Of a stretch of DNA of 64,000 nucleotides, positions 1 through 7,941 are shown one piece after another; the stretch's first letter is position 1; each line of letters begins with the position of its first letter. The translations under genes and the position numbers were made by a program. The stretch is from assembly GCF_016863635.1 (NCBI RefSeq), contig NZ_BOPG01000029.1, forward strand, positions 1-64,000, written 5' to 3'. Under the pieces are notes generated by a model. It was not told the DNA's origin and did no database searches. It saw only the letters and a list, made by a program, of their open reading frames with translations. Origin of the DNA: Virgisporangium aurantiacum (GTDB taxonomy: Bacteria > Actinomycetota > Actinomycetes > Mycobacteriales > Micromonosporaceae).

Positions 1-389
1 TCGGCAGGGGCAGTGGTGCGCGCGGTGTTTGCCGACGGCGCTCGAACAGTGCCCGCCGGCGTCGGCTGTCGGGTGGGTCCTGCTGGGCCGACCACCTGGT
101 CGACGTCGACGGGAACCGTTGCGGGGACGGCTGTGGGTGGCGTCGATGGCCGCGGCTGGGCCGGGCCTGCTCGCGCATCGTCGTCGAGTCCGCTCAATGC
201 CAGGTAGACCGCGAGGGCCGCACCGATCAGGACGGCAACGCGAGCGACAAGCCGGACCGCACGATCACGTAATTCGGTTCCGCCCGCGTGATATGCAGCG
301 GGACGGGCGCGAAGTCGCGGTTCCGGACACACCACTCCGTGGCGACCTTTCTCGAGGATGTCCGTTTGTGGGGCGCCCCCCGTCGCCAT
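1..389 (-). CDS. Putative single-pass membrane protein, cut by left edge
   Basis: This open frame runs off the left edge. From an ATG at 389 it encodes about 129 visible residues: a roughly 55-residue N-terminal part, one hydrophobic segment (VARVAVLIGAALAVYLAL, about residues 57-74) and then a Pro/Thr/Ala-rich tail typical of an extracytoplasmic linker. The composition switch from charged to hydrophobic to Pro-rich is what supports it as coding, more than the overlapping ORFs in other frames. The ATG has only a weak purine stretch upstream, and a GTG about 18 codons further in is an alternative start. The family is not recognised. It points away from the lanthipeptide genes and is probably unrelated to them. 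Confidence 0.5.
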   Translation of the reverse strand, partial: MATGGAPQTDILEKGRHGVVCPEPRLRARPAAYHAGGTELRDRAVRLVARVAVLIGAALAVYLALSGLDDDARAGPAQPRPSTPPTAVPATVPVDVDQVVGPAGPTRQPTPAGTVRAPSANTARTTAPA

Positions 390-823
390 GCTCTCTGCGC
401 CGGGACCGACCCTAACACCGCCATTAAAAGATCGCAGAAATGAGCGCGCGTCGCCTCGGGTGGCGGTAATCGGAAATGAATCAAGTACCGCGTGTCGGCC
501 TGTCTCGTAAGTCGATCTTTCCGGACTTACCTTCACGAGCATGTCAATCGAGATGCCTACGAAAAGCATCCAAACCAGCCACATCCCGGCACCACAACTG
601 CAAGATCGGCGCCGGCGTGTGGAACACGCATGGCGAAACTTTCTGCTCGCGGGTGTGCTGACCCAGAGGCTCGGACGCGCGCGTTGCCCATCGACCCAGG
701 TGTTCAAACAACGCTCTTGTCATCAGTTTCGGATGACAGTCATGAACCGTGATGTGACATTGACGTCTGTCGTGACTGGGGTGACCGGCCCACGATGAAT
801 CCAGCCAATCGAGGGGGGAGACC
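390..823. promoter_or_regulatory. Intergenic region upstream of the lanthipeptide operon
   Basis: No convincing gene lies in these 434 bp; the overlapping short ORFs have no coding character. The part nearest the operon (about 731-790) holds five TGAC copies (734, 755, 761, 773, 782), including the small palindrome TGACAGTCA at 734-742 and a GTGAC repeat with 9-bp spacing at 772 and 781. A TTGACG at 760-765 could be a -35 element, but I see no well-placed -10. The operon promoter should be here because the first gene starts at 824 behind a GAGGGGGGAG ribosome-binding site. RamR/AmfR-type regulators bind direct repeats before such operons, so the repeats are candidates only. Confidence 0.4.
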
Positions 824-1054
824 GTGGACCAGTACGAAGACGTTCTACGCACAGCCGACCGGCTGTTCTTCTCGCCCTTCTGCGACCTGTGGCCGCGCGG
901 CGACGCGCACTCCGGACGTCATTCCGGCGCCCCTCGCTGGGAGCCGGCCTTCTGCGTCCTGCCCGACGGCGCGGCACCTGACGGCGCACCCGACGGCGCG
1001 GTACCGGGGCGCAACGGCCGGCACGCCGAGCCCGTCGACGGAGGTCTGTGGTGA
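824..1054 (+). CDS. Small protein coupled to LanKC, function unknown
   Basis: A 76-residue protein begins at GTG 824, nine bases after a G-rich ribosome-binding site (811-820), and its stop overlaps the LanKC start region (GTGA at 1051-1054), so the two are translationally coupled. The first 20 residues, QYEDVLRTADRLFF in part, resemble the LanKC N-terminus (RYEVYCLADRVFY): Y-E-x4-A-D-R-x-F-aromatic is kept. The rest is Pro/Gly/Asp-rich (DGAAPDGAPDGAVPG) and probably disordered. It could be a relic of a duplicated LanKC start, a docking or helper peptide, or a leader ORF that tunes LanKC translation. There is no family match I can name. Confidence 0.6.
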   Translation: MDQYEDVLRTADRLFFSPFCDLWPRGDAHSGRHSGAPRWEPAFCVLPDGAAPDGAPDGAVPGRNGRHAEPVDGGLW

Positions 1055-3681
1055 TCGAGCGCTACGAGGTCTACTGCCTCGCCGACCGGGTCTTCTACGA
1101 CACGCTGGACCGCAGCCGTGAGCACGTCGATTTCGCCCAGTGCGGCCGGCCGGTACCGGACGGATGGGTGCGCGAGACCGACGAGACGTGGACGCACCTC
1201 GCGCCGCGCGACGCCGGCGTGCCCGTTCAGGGATGGAAGGTCCACCTGTCGGCGCGGAGCGAGGACATCGAGCGGGTGCTCGGCACGGTCTGGGACTACT
1301 GCGTTCCGCGAAGTATCGCGTTCAAGTTCCTGCGCAGCCGACCGGTCGCGGTCACGTACAACGCGAAGTCGGCCTTCCGCGGGTCCAGCGGCAAGCTCGT
1401 GACCATCTACCCGACCGGCGAGGACCAGCTCGAGCTCGTACTCAAGGACCTCGACGCACTGCTCGCCGACGTTCGCGGACCCTACATCCTCAGCGATCTC
1501 CGGTACGGCGACGGCCCGGTCTTCGTCCGCTACGGCGCCTTCGTGCCGTTGCACTGCATCGCCGACAGCGGCAAGCGGGTGCTCGCCCTCCAGGACGCGG
1601 AGGGGCGGCTGGTACCGGACGTCCGTGGGCCGACGTTCACGTTGCCGCCCTGGGTCACGCTGCCCGTGTTCCTCGAGTCGCACCTGGCGGCCCGCAACTC
1701 CGTCACGGTCACCGATCTGCCCTACGAGATCGAGAGCGTGCTGCACTTCTCCAACGGCGGCGGCGTGTACCTGGGCCGCGACCGGCGTACCGGCGAGCGG
1801 GTCGTGCTCAAGGAGGGTCGGCCGTACGCCGGGCTCGACGTGGCCGACCGCGACGCGGTGACCCGTCTGCGGCACGAACGCGATCTGCTGGACCGGCTCC
1901 GCGGCCTGGACGCCGTGCCGCGCCTGGTCGACTACTTCACCCTGGGCGACCACGAGTTCCTGGTGCAGGAGTTCGTCGATGGCAACCCCCTGCAGCGGAT
2001 GCTGGTCCACCGCTATCCACTGACCAAGGCCGACTGCACCGCCGACACGCGCGCGGAGTACACGGCGTGGGCGCTCGACATGCTCGACCGGGTCGACCGG
2101 GCCGTCGAAACGCTGCACCGGCGCGGTGTCGTCTTCGGCGACCTGCACCCCGACAACATCCTGGTCACCGCCGACGGTCGGGTCGTGCTGATCGACTTCG
2201 AGGTGTCGACGCTGGCCGCGGACCGGGCCCGGTCGGCGCTGGCCCACCCCGGCTTCGCGGCGCCGGCCGACCGCCACGGCGTCGACGTGGACCGGTACGC
2301 GCTCGCCTGCCTGCGGTTGAACCTGTTCGCGCCGCACACGACGGTGCTGCTCCCGCTCAACCGGGCCAAGGCGGTTCACCTCGGCCGGCTCATCACGGCC
2401 GAGTTCCCCGTCCCGGACCCGGTCGTGGACGCCGCGGTCGCGACCATTCTCGGCGTCGGTCCGGAGCAGGACGCCGCGGTGCGGATGTTCGACGACATTC
2501 CGCCGCTGCGCGCGGAACCCGATGCGTGGCCGCGGATCCGTGCCGCGATCCGGCGCGCGATCCTGGCCGGTGCGACGCCGGACCGCGACGACCGGTTGTT
2601 CCCCGGTGACATCGCCCAGTTCGAGCCGGGCGGCGCGGTCAACCTCGCGCACGGTGCCGCCGGCGTGCTCTTCGCGCTCGCGGCGACCGGCGCGGAGATC
2701 GTCCCCGAGCACGTGCACTGGTTGCGCGTCCGCGCCCTGGACCGCACCCGCGCCGCAAATCCGGGTTTCTACGACGGTCTGCACGGCGTGGCGTACGTCC
2801 TGGACCGGCTCGGGCACCGGCAGGACGCCCTGGACATCGTCGCCCGGTGCGGCGGGCAGCAATGGGACGCGCTGGAGTCCGGCCTGTTCGCCGGCCTCGC
2901 CGGCATCGGGCTCAACCTGCTGCACCTCGGCGCGGTCGCGGCCGAGCCGGAGCTGACGGCGTTGGCCGGCCGGATCGTCGACCGGTGCGCCGACCGGCTC
3001 GGCGGGCCGGACGACGTCCCCGAGATCAGTGGCGGCGACCATCCCCGCGCCGGTCTGATGTACGGCTCGTCCGGGACGGCCCTGCTGTTCCTGACCGCGT
3101 ACGAGCACACCGGCGACGCCGCGCTGCTCGACCTGGCCGCCGTCGCCCTGCGGCAGGACCTGCGCCGGTGCGTCCCCGGCGGCGACGGCACGCTGCAGGT
3201 CGACCAGGGTTGGCGGACGTTGCCGTACCTCGACGAGGGCTCGGCCGGCATCGGGCTGGTGCTCGCCCGCTACCTGGCGCACCGCGACGACGAGACGTTC
3301 GCCGACGCGCTGCGCGCCATCGCCCGCGTCACCACGGCCGGCTACTACGTGCAGTCCGGCCTCTTCACCGGCCGCGCCGGCATGCTCGCCGCGGTGGGCA
3401 TGGGGCTGGGCACGAAAGCGGCCGCACACGTGCGGCGGCTGGCCTGGCACGCGATTCCGTACGGCGGTGGGCTCGCCTTCTCCGGCGACCAGCTCCTGCG
3501 GTTGTCGATGGACTTCGCCACCGGGACCGCCGGCGTCCTGTTCGCGCTGGGAACGGCGCTGCACGACGTCCCCGTGTCCCTTCCGTTCTTCCCGCCGGGC
3601 GGGGTGACGGGCGTCGCGACCGCGACGACCGCCGCCGCCGCGACGGGCGGGACCGTTCCGACAGCCAGCGAAAGGAGGTGA
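1051..3681 (+). CDS. lanKC: Class III lanthipeptide synthetase LanKC
   Basis: This trifunctional enzyme phosphorylates Ser/Thr in the precursor, eliminates phosphate to give Dha/Dhb, and cyclises with Cys to lanthionine or labionin. The order is the usual one for 876 residues: lyase-like N-terminus (1-220), Ser/Thr kinase (about 225-480; Lys254 in VVLKEG, catalytic GDLHPDN at 363-369, Asp382 in DFE in place of DFG) and a LanC-like domain (about 520-860). The cyclase lacks the WCYG and CHG zinc ligands of class I, II and IV enzymes, which puts it in class III with RamC/AmfT. GTG 1051 is preferred over GTG 1048 because GGAGG (1040-1044) then sits six bases upstream. The stop overlaps the ribosome-binding site of the first precursor, so expression is coupled. 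Confidence 0.93.
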   Translation: MIERYEVYCLADRVFYDTLDRSREHVDFAQCGRPVPDGWVRETDETWTHLAPRDAGVPVQGWKVHLSARSEDIERVLGTVWDYCVPRSIAFKFLRSRPVAVTYNAKSAFRGSSGKLVTIYPTGEDQLELVLKDLDALLADVRGPYILSDLRYGDGPVFVRYGAFVPLHCIADSGKRVLALQDAEGRLVPDVRGPTFTLPPWVTLPVFLESHLAARNSVTVTDLPYEIESVLHFSNGGGVYLGRDRRTGERVVLKEGRPYAGLDVADRDAVTRLRHERDLLDRLRGLDAVPRLVDYFTLGDHEFLVQEFVDGNPLQRMLVHRYPLTKADCTADTRAEYTAWALDMLDRVDRAVETLHRRGVVFGDLHPDNILVTADGRVVLIDFEVSTLAADRARSALAHPGFAAPADRHGVDVDRYALACLRLNLFAPHTTVLLPLNRAKAVHLGRLITAEFPVPDPVVDAAVATILGVGPEQDAAVRMFDDIPPLRAEPDAWPRIRAAIRRAILAGATPDRDDRLFPGDIAQFEPGGAVNLAHGAAGVLFALAATGAEIVPEHVHWLRVRALDRTRAANPGFYDGLHGVAYVLDRLGHRQDALDIVARCGGQQWDALESGLFAGLAGIGLNLLHLGAVAAEPELTALAGRIVDRCADRLGGPDDVPEISGGDHPRAGLMYGSSGTALLFLTAYEHTGDAALLDLAAVALRQDLRRCVPGGDGTLQVDQGWRTLPYLDEGSAGIGLVLARYLAHRDDETFADALRAIARVTTAGYYVQSGLFTGRAGMLAAVGMGLGTKAAAHVRRLAWHAIPYGGGLAFSGDQLLRLSMDFATGTAGVLFALGTALHDVPVSLPFFPPGGVTGVATATTAAAATGGTVPTASERR

Positions 3682-3687
3682 CAAGCA

Positions 3688-3816
3688 ATGGCACTTCTGG
3701 ACCTTCAGGGCATGGAGGCTCCCACCGGCGGGCACGGCGGTGGCGGTAGCACCCTGACCGTGGCGACGTGTGCGTCGATCACGCCGAGCAACCTGAGTGT
3801 GGCGCTCTGCCACTGA
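3688..3816 (+). CDS. lanA: Class III lanthipeptide precursor 1 (SapB/AmfS-like)
   Basis: This 42-residue precursor peptide sits behind a perfect AAAGGAGG ribosome-binding site (3671-3678) that overlaps the end of lanKC. The leader carries LLDLQGM, the LxDLQ-type recognition helix of SapB and AmfS precursors, followed by Ala-Pro, a Gly-rich HGGGG linker, and a core with two ring motifs. Ser34-x2-Ser37-x3-Cys41 fits the labionin spacing exactly, and Ser21-x2-Thr24-x3-Cys28 is the same pattern with Thr. SNLSVALC closely matches the C-terminal ring of AmfS. Pro12 lies before the core and is a plausible cut site for the prolyl oligopeptidase encoded downstream. The product is expected to be an amphiphilic morphogen-like peptide, which is inference. 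Confidence 0.93.
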   Translation: MALLDLQGMEAPTGGHGGGGSTLTVATCASITPSNLSVALCH

Positions 3817-3895
3817 TCCACCCGGTCGGACGCCGATCGGCGCCGGCATCCCATCCATCCGTGTAACGGCTTCAGCAAGGAAGGACGTGACCATC

Positions 3896-4024
3896 ATGGC
3901 GCTTCTGGATCTCCAGGGCCTCGAGGCTCCCACCGGCGGGCACGGCGGTGGCGGCAGCACCCTCACCGTGGCGACCTGTGCCTCGGTGACCCCGAGCAAC
4001 CTCAGCGTGGCGCTCTGCCACTGA
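3896..4024 (+). CDS. lanA: Class III lanthipeptide precursor 2, near-identical copy
   Basis: A second 42-residue precursor differs from the first only at position 9 (Leu for Met, leader) and position 31 (Val for Ile, between the rings). All Ser, Thr, Cys and Pro positions are kept, so both copies should give the same ring pattern with one conservative core change. It has its own AGGAAGGA ribosome-binding site (3878-3885). The 79-bp spacer between the copies holds no other gene. Tandem near-identical precursors either raise dosage or give two congeners differing by one methylene. A strong hairpin follows at 4130-4166. Confidence 0.93.
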   Translation: MALLDLQGLEAPTGGHGGGGSTLTVATCASVTPSNLSVALCH

Positions 4025-4129
4025 TCTGCGCGGACCGGTGAAACGGCCGAATTCCGCCCGCCCCACCACGGTGTCGGTGGCGGGGACCGAGCGGTGGCCC
4101 GGCGGTTCCACCCGCAGCAAGTGATCCCA

Positions 4130-4166
4130 GGGTCCCGGACGGCGTATCGACCGCCGTCCGGGACCC
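4130..4166 (+). terminator. Strong hairpin after the precursor genes (attenuator)
   Basis: A perfect 15-bp stem (GGGTCCCGGACGGCG at 4130-4144 with its complement at 4152-4166) closes a 7-nt loop between the second precursor and the peptidase. There is no T-run, as is common in actinobacteria. It probably works as a partial terminator or 3' stabiliser, so precursor mRNA exceeds peptidase and exporter mRNA. Confidence 0.7.
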
Positions 4167-4189
4167 GCTCCACGGAAGGGCGGCAGGCG

Positions 4190-6265
4190 ATGAGGTACCC
4201 GGAGGCGGTACGCGAACCGGTCGTCGACGATCTGCACGGCCACCTCGTGCCCGATCCGTACCGCTGGCTGGAGGACGCCGACGCCGCACCGACGCGCGCC
4301 TGGCTGGACGCGCAGGCGGACCTCTGGCGGACCTACGCAGACCGGCTGGCGGACCGGGAGGCGTTCCACCGCCGGGTCGCGGAACTGGCCGACGTCGGGC
4401 TCGTGTGCGCACCGGTCTGGCGCGGGAACCGGCGGTTCTGGTTGGGCCAGCGGCCCGGGCAGGAACACGCGGTCGTCCGCGTGGCCGGTGCCGGCATCGC
4501 CGACGCGGCCGGGGCGACCCTGCTCGACCCGATGGCCCTCGACCCGACCGGACTCACCACCCTGGACGCCTGGCACCCGGACCGCACCGGCGAGCGGGTG
4601 GCCTACCAGGTGTCGCGGCACGGCGCCGAGCGGGCCGAGTTGCACGTGCTCGACGTGGCCACCGGCCGCCGGCTCGACGGTCCGATCGACCGGTGCCGGT
4701 ACTCGCCCGTCGTGTGGCAACCCGGTGGCGGGAGCTTCTTCTACGTCCGGTCGCTGCCCGGGCATTCGGCCCGGCACCGGCGGGTCTACCTGCACCGCGT
4801 CGGCAGTCCCGCCGGCAGCGACACGCTGGTGTTCGGCGCCGGCCACGACGAGACGACCCGGTTCGGGCTGGGCGGTAGCGACGACGGGCGGTGGCTGGTG
4901 ATCTCGGCCGCCGTCGGTTCCGCGAGCGGCAACGAGTTGTGGCTCGTCGACGTGTCCACCGGTGGTCTGCGCCTCGTCCACCGTCATCCGGACGCCCGCG
5001 CGGTCGGCCACGTCGACCGGAACGGGCGTCTCTACGTGCTGACCAACCTCGACGCGCCGCAGGGCCGGCTGTGCGTGGCCGATGCCGCCGACCCGCGCCC
5101 GGCCGGCTGGCGCGATCTGATCCCGGCCGACCCGGACGCGGCGCTCTCCGACTTCGTCGTCCTCGACGGTCCGCGGCTGGACCGCCCGGTCCTCCTCATA
5201 GCGCGGATCCGCCGGGGGGCCGCCGAGCTGACCGTCCACGATCTCGCCGACGGCCGACTCCGGGAGCCGGTGCGGCTGCCCGGCGCCGGCCACGTCGGCC
5301 AGGTGACCGCCCGCCCGGACGGGCACGAGGCGTGGTTCACCTACACCGACAGCGTGACGCCGCCGACCGTGTACCGCGTCGACGCCCGCACCGGCGCGTC
5401 CGGCGTGTGGGCCGCCCCGCCGGGGACGGCCGACCTACCGGCCGTCGAGACCAACGAGCTGACCTGCGCCTCGACCGACGGGACGCCGGTGCCGGTGACC
5501 GTGATCTCCCGCGCGGGCGGCACGGGTCCCCGGCCGACGATCCTCTACGGGTACGGCGGATTCGGCGCGCCGACCACGCCGACCTACTCGGCGTACGTGC
5601 TGGCCTGGGTGGCGGCCGGCGGCGTGTTCGCGCTGGCCCACCTGCGCGGCGGCGGCGGCCACGGCGCGCACTGGCACCGCGACGGCCGGCTCGATCGCAA
5701 GCAGAACGTCGTCGACGACTTCGTGGCCGTCGCCGAGGGGTTGATCCGGACCGGGTGGACGACGGCCGGGCTGCTCGGCGCGTGCGGCGAGTCCAACGGC
5801 GGGCTGGTCGTCGGTGCGGCGATCACCCAACGACCGGAACTGTTCGCCGCCGCCGTGTGTTCGGCCCCGCTCCTGGACATGGTGCGCTATGAGCGGTCCG
5901 GCATGGGGACGGCGTGGCGGGCCGAGTACGGGTCCGCCGCGGACCCCGATCAGCTCGGCCGGCTGCTGGCCTACTCGCCGTACCACCGGGTCCGGGAGCG
6001 CGTCGGCTATCCGGCGGTGCTGTTCACCGTGTTCGACGGCGACACCCGGGTGGACCCCATGCACGCGCGCAAGATGTGCGCGGCCCTGCAATGGGCGACG
6101 AAACGCACCGCTCCCGTGCTGCTGCGTACGGAGGGCGGGGTCGGGCACGGTGCCCGGGGCGCCGGCCGCGCGGTCGGTCTCGCCGCCGACATTCTCGCGT
6201 TCACCGCCGCTCAGACCGGCCTCACACTGGCCGGCGAAGCCGGGAAAGCCGGGGACGCGTCGTGA
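4190..6265 (+). CDS. Prolyl oligopeptidase (S9A), probable leader protease
   Basis: A 691-residue serine peptidase of the prolyl oligopeptidase family, which cuts after Pro in short peptides. The N-terminal PDPYRWLED motif is typical, a beta-propeller covers about residues 70-400, and the alpha/beta-hydrolase domain carries the triad Ser535 (GESNGG), Asp618 (DTRV) and His653 (GHG). No signal peptide is visible, so it should be cytoplasmic. In the flavipeptin class III system the prolyl oligopeptidase FlaP removes the leader; here both precursors have Pro12 just before the Gly-rich core start, a suitable site. ATG 4190 follows a GGAAGGGCGG stretch. The stop overlaps the next start (GTGA), so it is co-translated with the exporters. 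The role in leader removal is inference from family and context. Confidence 0.9.
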   Translation: MRYPEAVREPVVDDLHGHLVPDPYRWLEDADAAPTRAWLDAQADLWRTYADRLADREAFHRRVAELADVGLVCAPVWRGNRRFWLGQRPGQEHAVVRVAGAGIADAAGATLLDPMALDPTGLTTLDAWHPDRTGERVAYQVSRHGAERAELHVLDVATGRRLDGPIDRCRYSPVVWQPGGGSFFYVRSLPGHSARHRRVYLHRVGSPAGSDTLVFGAGHDETTRFGLGGSDDGRWLVISAAVGSASGNELWLVDVSTGGLRLVHRHPDARAVGHVDRNGRLYVLTNLDAPQGRLCVADAADPRPAGWRDLIPADPDAALSDFVVLDGPRLDRPVLLIARIRRGAAELTVHDLADGRLREPVRLPGAGHVGQVTARPDGHEAWFTYTDSVTPPTVYRVDARTGASGVWAAPPGTADLPAVETNELTCASTDGTPVPVTVISRAGGTGPRPTILYGYGGFGAPTTPTYSAYVLAWVAAGGVFALAHLRGGGGHGAHWHRDGRLDRKQNVVDDFVAVAEGLIRTGWTTAGLLGACGESNGGLVVGAAITQRPELFAAAVCSAPLLDMVRYERSGMGTAWRAEYGSAADPDQLGRLLAYSPYHRVRERVGYPAVLFTVFDGDTRVDPMHARKMCAALQWATKRTAPVLLRTEGGVGHGARGAGRAVGLAADILAFTAAQTGLTLAGEAGKAGDAS

Positions 6266-7941
6266 CCACGTTCGGCGCGATCGCGCGACGGGGCGGCGGG
6301 TGGCTGCCCGTGCTCGGCGCCGCGACGCTCGCGGGAACGCTCGCCACCCTCGGGCTGCCCACCGTACTCGGCCGTACGGTCGACGCGCTGGTCGCCGGTG
6401 CGCCCAGCGGCGGGTGGATCGCGCTGGTCGCCGGGTTGATCGCCGTGGGCATCGCGTCCGATCTCGCCGAGACGTACGCGTCGGCCGTGTCCGTCGCCGG
6501 AACCACCGCGTGGCTCCGCGAACGGTTGGTGCGGCACGTGCTGGCGGTCAGCCCCGACGCCAGCCGCCGGTTCGGCGCCGGTGACCTGGTGAGCCGGGTC
6601 TCCGGCAACGCCGCCGAGGCCGCACAGGCGGGCGTCGGGGTGGTGAGCGCCGTCGCGTCCGTGCTCCCACCGCTGGGCAGCCTGCTGCTCCTCGCCTACA
6701 TCGACCCGCGGCTGGCCGTGGCGTTCCTCGCCGGAGCGGCGCTGTGCGGCGTCGTGCTGCGGGCCTTCGCCCGGCGCACCGCCGCGGTCGTCACCGACTA
6801 CCAGCGGACCCAGGGCCTCATCGCCGGCCGGCTCGCCGAGTCGCTGTCCGGCCGGCGCACCGTCGCGGCCGCCGGCACGCTCGACCGCGAGCGGAACCGG
6901 GTCCTCGAACCGCTGGCGGACCTGCACGCACAGGGTCGGCGGATGTGGGCCGTGCTGGCCCGATCGGTCGCCGAGGCGACCGTGGCCGGCCCGTTGGTGC
7001 TCGTCAGCGTGCTGGCCACCGGCGGGCTGCTCCTGGTGGACCGGCAGATCAGCGCCGGGGAGCTGTTCGCGGCCGGCCAGTACGCGGTCATCGGCGCGGG
7101 TCTCGGCAGCCTCACCGGGATCTTCGCCCGGTTGGCCCGGGCCCGCGCCGGCAGCCGCCGGGTGGGGGAGGTGTTCGCCGTCGGGCCGGTCCGGTACGGC
7201 GTCCGCGATCTCCCGGACGGCCCGGGCCGGCTGGAGTTCCGCGGCGTCACGGTCCGTGCCGGCGACACGGTGCTGCTCGCCGCCGTCGACCTGGACCTGC
7301 CCGGCGGCGCGGCCGTGGCGGTCGTGGGCCGGTCCGGCGCCGGCAAGTCGGTGCTGGCCGGGCTCGCCGCCCGGCTTCGCGATCCCGACCACGGCACGGT
7401 GCGGCTCGACGGAACACCCCTCACCGACCTGTCCCACGCCGCCCTGCGACGCGCGGTCGGCTGCGCGTTCGAGCGGCCGGTTCTGGTGGGCACGGCGGTC
7501 GCCGACGCGATCGGCCCGGCGGTCGACCGGCGACGGGTGCGCGCGGCGGCCCGGGCCACGCACGCGCACGAGTTCGTCAGCCGCCTGCCGCTGGGCTACG
7601 ACACGCCGCTGACGGAGGTGCCGCTGTCCGGTGGCGAACTCCAGCGCCTCGGGCTGGCCCGGGCCTGGCCCGCCGACCGGCTGCTGGTTCTCGACGACGC
7701 CACGTCCAGCCTCGACATGGTGACCGAGATGCAGATCGGGCACACCCTCACCGACGACCACCGCGGCCGCACCCGGCTGATCGTCACGCACCGCGCGGCC
7801 ACCGCAGCCCGGGCCGACCTCGTCGTGTGGCTGTGCGACGGACGCGTCCGGGCGGTCGGTCCGCACGCCGAGCTCTGGCGCCGGCCCGCGTACCGCGCGG
7901 TCTTCGCGGCGGCCGAGCCGTCGGGGGAGAGTGTCCCGTGA
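6262..7941 (+). CDS. ABC exporter half-transporter 1 (RamA/AmfB-like)
   Basis: A 559-residue fused membrane/ATPase half-transporter. The N-terminal half has hydrophobic helices of the ABC transmembrane type 1 fold (first helix about residues 11-30). The ATPase domain has Walker A GRSGAGKS, signature LSGGELQRL, Walker B LLVLDDATSSLD and an H-loop in VTHRA. The start GTG 6262 overlaps the peptidase stop, and the stop overlaps the next transporter start (GTGA at 7938-7941), so the two are made in equal amounts and likely form a heterodimer. Paired exporters of this kind (RamAB, AmfAB) accompany SapB-type loci and are thought to export the modified peptide. Confidence 0.9.
   Translation: MTTFGAIARRGGGWLPVLGAATLAGTLATLGLPTVLGRTVDALVAGAPSGGWIALVAGLIAVGIASDLAETYASAVSVAGTTAWLRERLVRHVLAVSPDASRRFGAGDLVSRVSGNAAEAAQAGVGVVSAVASVLPPLGSLLLLAYIDPRLAVAFLAGAALCGVVLRAFARRTAAVVTDYQRTQGLIAGRLAESLSGRRTVAAAGTLDRERNRVLEPLADLHAQGRRMWAVLARSVAEATVAGPLVLVSVLATGGLLLVDRQISAGELFAAGQYAVIGAGLGSLTGIFARLARARAGSRRVGEVFAVGPVRYGVRDLPDGPGRLEFRGVTVRAGDTVLLAAVDLDLPGGAAVAVVGRSGAGKSVLAGLAARLRDPDHGTVRLDGTPLTDLSHAALRRAVGCAFERPVLVGTAVADAIGPAVDRRRVRAAARATHAHEFVSRLPLGYDTPLTEVPLSGGELQRLGLARAWPADRLLVLDDATSSLDMVTEMQIGHTLTDDHRGRTRLIVTHRAATAARADLVVWLCDGRVRAVGPHAELWRRPAYRAVFAAAEPSGESVP

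Noticed and set aside
476..852. Small overlapping ORFs on both strands upstream of the lanthipeptide operon
   Set aside because: No coding bias, no ribosome-binding site with a sensible peptide, no family motif; treated as the control region.
919..4173. Very long minus-strand frame (1084 codons) opposite lanKC and the precursors
   Set aside because: It is the antisense of LanKC, Arg/Glu/Val-rich without motifs; GC-rich codons on the plus strand make such open frames. The kinase and cyclase motifs fix the true strand.
5914..6261. N-terminal extension of the first exporter frame
   Set aside because: The open frame runs back into the peptidase gene, but the extension is an Arg-rich shadow; the transporter begins at GTG 6262 by 4-bp overlap.
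6744..7937. N-terminal extension of the second exporter frame
   Set aside because: Same reason: the extension is an out-of-frame reading of exporter 1, and GTG 7938 is the coupled start.
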